Below are positions 58,101 through 64,000 of a stretch of DNA of 64,000 nt, piece by piece. The stretch is from Porodaedalea pini (Eukaryota > Basidiomycota > Agaricomycetes > Hymenochaetales > Hymenochaetaceae), in contig NBAY01000014.1 of NCBI GenBank assembly GCA_002794775.1, positions 186,001-250,000 on the forward strand. The letters are read 5' to 3'. Under the pieces are notes generated by a model. The model was given only the letters and a program-made list of their open reading frames with translations. It was not told where the DNA came from and searched no databases. Each line of letters begins with the position of its first letter. Positions within the stretch are counted from its first letter, which is position 1. The translations under genes and the position numbers were made by a program.

Positions 58101-58241
58101 CGCGCGCGCTCTCTGCCCTGGAATAACAGGAAGAAAATAGCACGAAGACGAGGAGGGGGAGTGTGGGTCTGGGAATAGAGCTGGCTGGGTGGGGTGGACG
58201 CGCACCGTTATTGGCGTGATCTCGATCTTGCGGCGGCCCAT
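55104..58241 (-). CDS. MADS-box transcription factor, MEF2/Rlm1 type
   Basis: Model: complement(join(55104..55151,55242..56513,56620..56901,57414..57493,57770..57845,58014..58046,58206..58241)), 1827 nt, 608 residues. The MADS domain is spread over the first four exons: MGRRKIEITPIT | HERNRSVTFLK | [25 protein letters not shown] | EERAGHHVKLHEYCSADVDNMVQRHLH. MGRRKIEI with this continuation is the MEF2/Rlm1 class, which in yeasts acts downstream of the cell-integrity MAP kinase. The rest is low-complexity: acidic HDEDDEDDDA, Gly/Met-rich, His/Ser-rich, Gln/Ala repeats (AQAQAQAQAQ), poly-Gly and a KRSRSDS nuclear-signal-like site. The last 15 residues (TRPQARTPIDVGWFP) come from a separate 48-nt exon. 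Intron 2 has a GC donor (AAG|GCGAGT), forced by the invariant FLK|RKN join. Introns 3 and 4 are long (276, 512 nt). Confidence 0.88.
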
Positions 58242-61200
58242 GGCGCGCGTGGCTGTTGTTGCTGGCAGCGGCGGGGTCGAAGAGTGGGTTGTTCGACAAG
58301 GAAAGCGAGAGACAGGAAGGTAGGAGAGGAAGAGTGAATGCAGAGAGGAGTTGAGCGGGGAAAGCGGAAGACTTGCACACAGAATCGCGCCCTTCAAATT
58401 ATCTACAAACACGTCTCGGCATCTCACTCGGCACAGCGTGTGACAAACAACTGTAAACACTGCACGGCTGCTGTTGCCACATGGCTCACTGGGTGCGCGC
58501 ACTCGTCCACGGCGTTGCCCGCTGCCCGTCATCGACGCGCGGGCACTCGCCGCCACCGACAGCGCCCGCGTCAGTCGCCGAGTTCCGCATTGGAGAGGAG
58601 GGGATAGGAAAGGCCCGCGATGGGAGGGGTGATGGGGTGTACGTGAGCGTGGAGACGCTGTTAGCTGCCTTGGGTCGCACGCCGCCGTCTCAGCTCGCGT
58701 TCCGGAATGCGTGGGTTGGATGTCCGTCTTTGTCTCCGTCTCCGTCTCCTTAGTCACTAGCAGTAGCCGACATTCTCTGCATTGCATTGCATTGCACACC
58801 ATCTCGAAATCTGCCTCCGCAAAGCACAAGCGCACATAACGTATCCCTTGCTTCGATTCTCCGCAGCATCACCCACCCGCACGCACCGTCCTGTGCTACC
58901 GCGCCCACCGCATCCAATCAACACCGGCTCCCTTTGTCTCGCTCGCACGCTCCGCTCTCCAATGTTTCTGATTCTCAGTGCTCGATGCTCGATGCTCGAT
59001 TCTCGGCAGTGCAAATGCGGGCGCGTGGAAGCCTCGCTCTCGGCACGCCCTCCCTCCCTCCGCGGCCTTTCCAAGTCCCAACGCCCGCACGCGCAGATCC
59101 CTGCACTCGCGCCCCCCTACTTTCCACACTCGGCGCGCCTTGTCCTCCACACCGATTCTCCCGCTGTCGCCCCTGCATCTGTCCTTTTGTCCACTTGTCC
59201 ACTTGTCCGCTCCCCAAGCAACTCCCACGCGCCCATGCGCACCACCGGCATCTGTCTCTGCGTCTCTGCAGTCTGTCATTCACTATTGTCGTCGCGCGCA
59301 CTCGGCATCACGCGACCAGCATCACTGATTACACGAATCATTCGCTCGCCTCTGGGGGTAAATTGCCTACTTGTCTGAGCGACGGCCGACAATGCACCTT
59401 CCTCCCGATTGCGTCACCAATTACCAACCCGCCTACGCAAGGTATCTGCGAGAATCGTTCATCCGAGCTCTCGTTCTTCCTTCCGAGCGCTGCATGTGGG
59501 TCAGCTTATTGAAGCGCGTCAGCGATATGTTCGCGTCACTAGACTCGGGACCCTTAAGCTTCACCCCTCATCTTCTGTTCGCACTCGCACTCGCACTCGT
59601 TCGCCCACGTTTCTGCTGTCTTGTCTATACATTGCGTAATCTAAGCGTGTGAAGTTGAGAAAAAGGGAAGAAAAGGAAGCGGAAGGATAATTGGACTAGA
59701 TTGAATTGACCAGGATTGAATTGGATTTTGGATGTTTGATTTGATGGCCACGCGCCTGTGCAGTGAGCGCGCCGAAGGAGATCTGAAGTGCGCTCAGATT
59801 TATCTGCTGTCCTGTGTCCTGCGTTCTCTCGCTTAGATCAGATTTCACGCGAAGAAGTAAAGAAGCTCGAAGGGTTCAAGGGGCAACACAAAGAAGAAAG
59901 AACCCCATGCATGTATCCTTTTTTAGTACGGCGCTGTTGTTTCTCTCTCTGTGTTGCACGCGCTTCCTGATCATGAGAGCTGCGTCTTCGTTCGTTGCTT
60001 CTTATGAGCCCCCTCTTTGTGATTAATATTCTTGAGAGAAGCGCGTCCTCGCAAACGTGCACGCATTCTGGTTCTGGTTCTAGATCTCTGTTCTGCATTC
60101 GTCATTCGTCTTTGTTTCGACGGTTCTGCTGGACGCGCGAGCCGCTTTCGGGTATCGACATCGACATCGACATCGATATCGAGGCGAGTTTTCCTTGGTC
60201 AGTTCTAGTGCTCACAACGCTGACTAGTGCTGTCAATTAAAGAACGCTAGCTTCCCTTTGTCTTCCCACGGCTCGCGCCGCCTCCTGTTGCTGATAAAAT
60301 TAATGATAACATTAATATTAATGACGGTAAAAGCTACCGCAGGGGCCTCGGGGATTGAAATGCGTGCTGCGCCCGCACCCGCACGCACTTCTGACTTTTC
60401 TTCACAAGTTCCGAGGCGTCCCAGTAATCATCAAATCTCGTTCACTCTCTCTTCCCACCGCCCACCCCTCTTTGTTTTAGTTCTTCACAACACCACCCCC
60501 GTGCGCATTACTTTATCCTTTCGCTTCCGTGCGGAGTGGTGAGCGGTTCGTCACACTGGTACTGACATCTATCGAAAAAAAGGGGAGGATAAATTTAATG
60601 ATAACGAAAATGAAAATGAAGATGAAGATCCCGCGGAAGCGACGTGCCCGCACTTGACCTCACGAAGGAAAAAAAAGAAGAAGGAAAAAAGAAAAAGAAA
60701 AAAAAAAGTCAAGAGTGCCATCTCGTCACGAATGCGTACCGACTTCTCGTTCTACAGCTGGTCGTTCGTTCCGAGTGTGTTGGTTTGTCTTTTAATCCCA
60801 TTCCTGGCTCCGATGCTCATCTCCGTCCACGGACCCTCCTATCCAAGGCACGCAAGCAACTCCTCGTCGAGCCTCGTCCCACCCCCCCTCAAATTATTAC
60901 CCGAGAGCGAGTGAGTTCGGAGTGATCGTCTTCACTCCCCTTTTATATTTTCGCTGTGATTGTGATTAAAGGAAAAACGTGGATCGCGTGGGTTTAGGAA
61001 GCCCACATCGTGACCCAGGCATTAATATTAGTGGTCCCGAAAGATACAAAAAAGCCGATCTGCCGCGCTGCGCTGCGCTTTCTGACGGCATTTAATATTG
61101 GTTTCCCCGTCAGAGCTTTTGACTGACGAAAAGACTCGGAAGGGACACACACACATAAAGGGGGGGGGTCCCTTAGGTCAAGTATTATGTGTGTGAAGTA

Positions 61201-61997
61201 CTGCCGCTGCGGATGGCGGACGACCTCGGCTTTCTCTCGCTCCCGCTCTCTTCAACTTGGACTTGAACTTGGAGCGCGCCTGCGTGTGCCACTTTCTACC
61301 TGTCGACTGTCGTTCTGTAGCTACCACTCATTTTTTTTTTGATTTCGAGGACTCGCTCTTGGGTCCGGGGTCAACATTGTAATGTGCCTCTTCCACCGTC
61401 CGCTGAATAAGAAAATATATCAAACGCATAGGAGTATATCTCCTCGCGACTCGCAGCCCCCCTTTTTTTTCGAGCGAGTCACTCCTTCCAGTAACGATCT
61501 CCACCAGCCCAGGCTCCTCTCGGCCTTGGATCAAGGCTTGGAGTGGAAAAAAAAAAACTATGATCTTTTTCTCAAATTACATTTCTGCGCGAAATATCGG
61601 CTCTCCCCGCGCGTCTGTTTAGTTCCTGCCGCCTCTCCCGCTCCCCGTTCCCGAGCAAGCCCCCTCTCTGACTCGGACTCTGTGTACTGTGTTTTTCAGA
61701 TATTTTATCTGCCTCCTATCTGTCTCCTGTCGCTCCCGATGTGATTTGACTCGACTTGCGGGGAAAGCGAGCAGTCGGGCGAGTCATAGGTACCCATCAA
61801 CTTCCCCTCCTATGCTTTCACCTTCCCTTTTTCTTTCTAGCCTGTCACGCCTCGGGTGCCTCTCAAGTCTCGCTTTCACTGACTCGATTCGGCTTGACAC
61901 AACGTTTAATTGTTGTAATCATACAAGAAGCAATACCACATGGAAAGGAAATCGCCGAGCTGGGTGTGTACCTCCCCCCACTTCCCGCTCCCGAGCC
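58242..61997. other. 3.8-kb region upstream of the MADS-box gene, no supported gene
   Basis: Many open frames exist because of high C+T, but none shows a domain, splice plan or paralog. Features seen: a GACATC repeat (about 60157-60182), TTAATATTAA-type palindromes (60023, 60311, 61022), and long A or T runs. It probably contains the MADS gene promoter near 58242. Confidence 0.4.
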
Positions 61998-62631
61998 GTG
62001 GTTGCTCCAGTTATCATAATGTGCACCATTAATGGTGCAGAGGGTCATGCACGATGTGGCGTAGCATTATTTTATTATTTATTATGGCAGTACTATTATT
62101 TTATTATTATAATGGAACAGACAGCATTATAAAATAATGTGGCTTAGTGTTATTTTTTTATTTATTAACGGCAGTGTCATTATTTTATTATAATAACACA
62201 TTGGGTGGCATTATAAAATGATGCTGCTATTATATTTAGACACAAAGCACTATGGAAAACATGATTTCCACTCAGTTCCAAAGTCAATAACCTCATGGAG
62301 AACTATAACTCATTGATCAATACTGACTAAAGTGTCCTTGGATAGGACAAGGTATTATATTAGAGATTTTCAAGTCAATTTTTGCTAAAACTCACTATTT
62401 CACAAGATATTCATTTTATAAGGAGGAGCAGATGTTTTGCATAATATTATAATAACAACAGTGATTATTTTATTATAATACTTCAGCTCTGGAATAGAAT
62501 AATGAGACTGCCAGATTCTAGAATATTATAATCTTGCCACTATAATTAAATAATAAAATAATGCTACACCACATCGTGCATGAACCTCTGCACCATTAAT
62601 GGTGTCATTATTTTATAATTGGAGCAACCAC
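61998..62631. mobile_element. MITE with about 90-bp terminal inverted repeats
   Basis: The left end GTGGTTGCTCCAGTTATCATAATG...CACCATTAATGGTGCAGAGG.TCATGCACGATGTGG.GTAGCATTATTTTATTATTT pairs with the right end (62545-62631) read in reverse, with a few mismatches and a small gap. Total 634 bp, very AT-rich inside, with many TTATTTTATTAT words and no coding capacity. A clear target duplication is not visible (flanks GAGCC and TAGTG). Confidence 0.8.
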
Positions 62632-64000
62632 TAGTGCGCTCCCTCGGCCTGACAAATGACGCAAAGGGGGGCGCAGGACGCACCTTTACCTTCGCACATA
62701 CCAACATCTGTTCCTTCCATAGCCGCTCCGCACGCGAACGCGCAGTCCCGCTCTTGCCCTCGGCTCCGAGTCAGCAACGTCCATTCCATTGATTGGTTGT
62801 ACGTTAATATTAATGCCTCCTATCTCTCTCCCCCACTCGCTCGGCTTTGTATCTAAGCATCTAAGCAACTGCGCGCTGCGTGCCCATTGGTTATTTCCGA
62901 GAGAGCGCGTTGTGTCCAGCTTCTCTTCATTTCTTCTCACCTGAACTGTGACGATGGAAACGCGGTTTTCTTTTTTTTTCTTCTTTTCATTCTCCTTTTC
63001 CCTTCACGTGCTGCGTATACTTCGTTATGGGCGCATCTTTTTATATTGAAAAATTTTCCAGCCTCCTGATCATGATGGTAGCGACACTCCTGGCTCTCTC
63101 TCCCCGGAGTTTTCTCTCACTCTGCTCGTGCTTGCTTTCATTTTTTCACTTCCGCACGCGCGCACAGAGCTGGATGTGGAGAAGAAGACTGCTGGGAGAG
63201 AAAGAAAGAAAGAAGTCCGGGTGCCATCGTCGAACGAGAACGCGTGTCGCGAATCGCGAAGAAGGGCCGCGAAAAGAAGAGCTGGGAAGGATGGGGCGGA
63301 CGATATACGAGGGGGGATGGAAGCCGAAGCCACAACGGCATTATGTAGGACTGCAGCTGGACTCAAGTTTTGGACTGCGTCCGTTGTGCGGTTTTGGACT
63401 CCGACTTTGACTCCGACGCGGACACGCCACGTGCAGGGACGCGCTGCAATGTCAATACTAGTGGTACTTTCCGCACACCGAGATGCGAGTCGGAGTTGGA
63501 GACGGAAACGCACAAGAAGCTGGCCGACTGGGTTTAGTGCTTTGCTGGTGCACTGGCACTGACGCCGCCTCGATGGTACTCGACTTCCGAGCGGTACCTT
63601 TGTTGATTAATTGTGCTTATCAATCTCGGAGGTTTAGAACAGAGCGGAGTTACCAGGTGAGCTAATAGAACTTAAGAAGCACGGGGCTTCTAACCTCTCA
63701 ATCTTTATGTTCATTTTTCTTTTCTCGTTTACAGGATATCTCCCTACTCGATATCGCTCAATTGCGGCGATTGGCCGTCTTGGAGTGAGCTGGCTCGGGT
63801 TGTTTTTTTCCTTCGCACTCGTGCCCTGCAGGTGTCCGCCGAGGATTTGGCAGATGATGACGACGAAGATTACAGAAGATGCAACAAGGAGCGCTGGCGC
63901 CTCGACTCTCAGCCACGTTCGGCGGCCTTCTCTTTGCGACTAGCTGTGAAGTTTTTCTACAGAAGATGATGAAGATGGGTATGATAGAAGAAGAGTCCTC
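62632..64000. other. Right edge; possible partial gene
   Basis: At about 63655-63735 and 63787-63830 there are intron-like GTGAGC...TTTACAG and GTGAGC...CTGCAG stretches. Between and after them lie short open pieces (DISLLDIAQLRRLAVLE; SAEDLADDDDEDYRRCNKERWR). They suggest a forward gene running past the window end, but phases do not join cleanly and no family is recognised. One TTAATATTAA motif at 62803. Confidence 0.25.

Noticed and set aside
58787..59512. 241-codon plus-strand frame upstream of the MADS gene
   Set aside because: C/T-rich sequence that is open in several frames at once; no domain or splice structure.
63070..63562. Overlapping frames near the right edge
   Set aside because: Both strands open over the same GA-rich DNA; no family match by eye.
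1..64000. Biosynthetic gene cluster around the monooxygenase
   Set aside because: No synthase, terpene cyclase or other tailoring enzyme nearby; transporter copy is dead.

Overview
The window looks like nuclear DNA of a mushroom-forming basidiomycete (Agaricomycetes). Most introns are short (about 50-62 nt, GT...AG). The gene families are typical of that group: expanded BTB/POZ and F-box paralogs, a Zn2Cys6 regulator, a MEF2/Rlm1-type MADS-box regulator, and a flavin monooxygenase. Ty3/gypsy, Tc1-like and hAT-like transposon debris is abundant. I see no rRNA, no CRISPR and no convincing functional tRNA gene. All gene models are spliced by eye from reading frame, splice consensus and comparison between copies.

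Layout. 0-6 kb: a reverse-strand Zn2Cys6-like gene, then the 3' end of a chromovirus-type Ty3/gypsy element whose LTR ends inside a Tc1-like transposase gene. 6.8-13.6 kb: a decayed oligopeptide-transporter gene, two broken pieces of a FAD monooxygenase, and a patch of short elements (SINE, a 619-bp insertion with an empty site visible next door). 14-15.6 kb: a membrane protein with a J domain. 16.4-21.1 kb (reverse): a 1330-residue Zn2Cys6 transcription factor. 23.6-24.3 kb (reverse): a small single-pass membrane protein ending in PPPYERV. 25.3-27.6 kb: two BTB pseudogenes. 27.8-29.6 kb (reverse): the intact FAD monooxygenase related to the two broken copies. 30.2-37.5 kb (reverse): two tandem F-box paralogs of 727 and 726 residues, one with nested DNA transposons about 200 bp upstream of its start. 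39.4-53 kb: five more BTB paralogs, three intact and two interrupted by transposons. 55.1-58.2 kb (reverse): the MADS-box gene. 58.2-64 kb: no gene I can support, one MITE, and a possible partial gene at the right edge.

Working parts. The intact genes do not form a pathway. Two are DNA-binding regulators (Zn2Cys6, MADS). One is a probable NAD(P)H-dependent aromatic hydroxylase. The F-box and BTB proteins belong to families that usually act as substrate adaptors of cullin ubiquitin ligases. The BTB array is the clearest example of local expansion followed by transposon damage: seven copies, four of them broken.

Most notable: a 3.2-kb hAT-like element (45281-48514) that splits a BTB gene precisely and carries two tandem, decayed pieces of a prolyl-tRNA synthetase gene; a near-perfect 0.79-kb foldback element in another BTB gene; nested DNA transposons upstream of an F-box gene with the empty site in its paralog; and LTR-into-Tc1 nesting. 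I found no clearly new multi-gene system.
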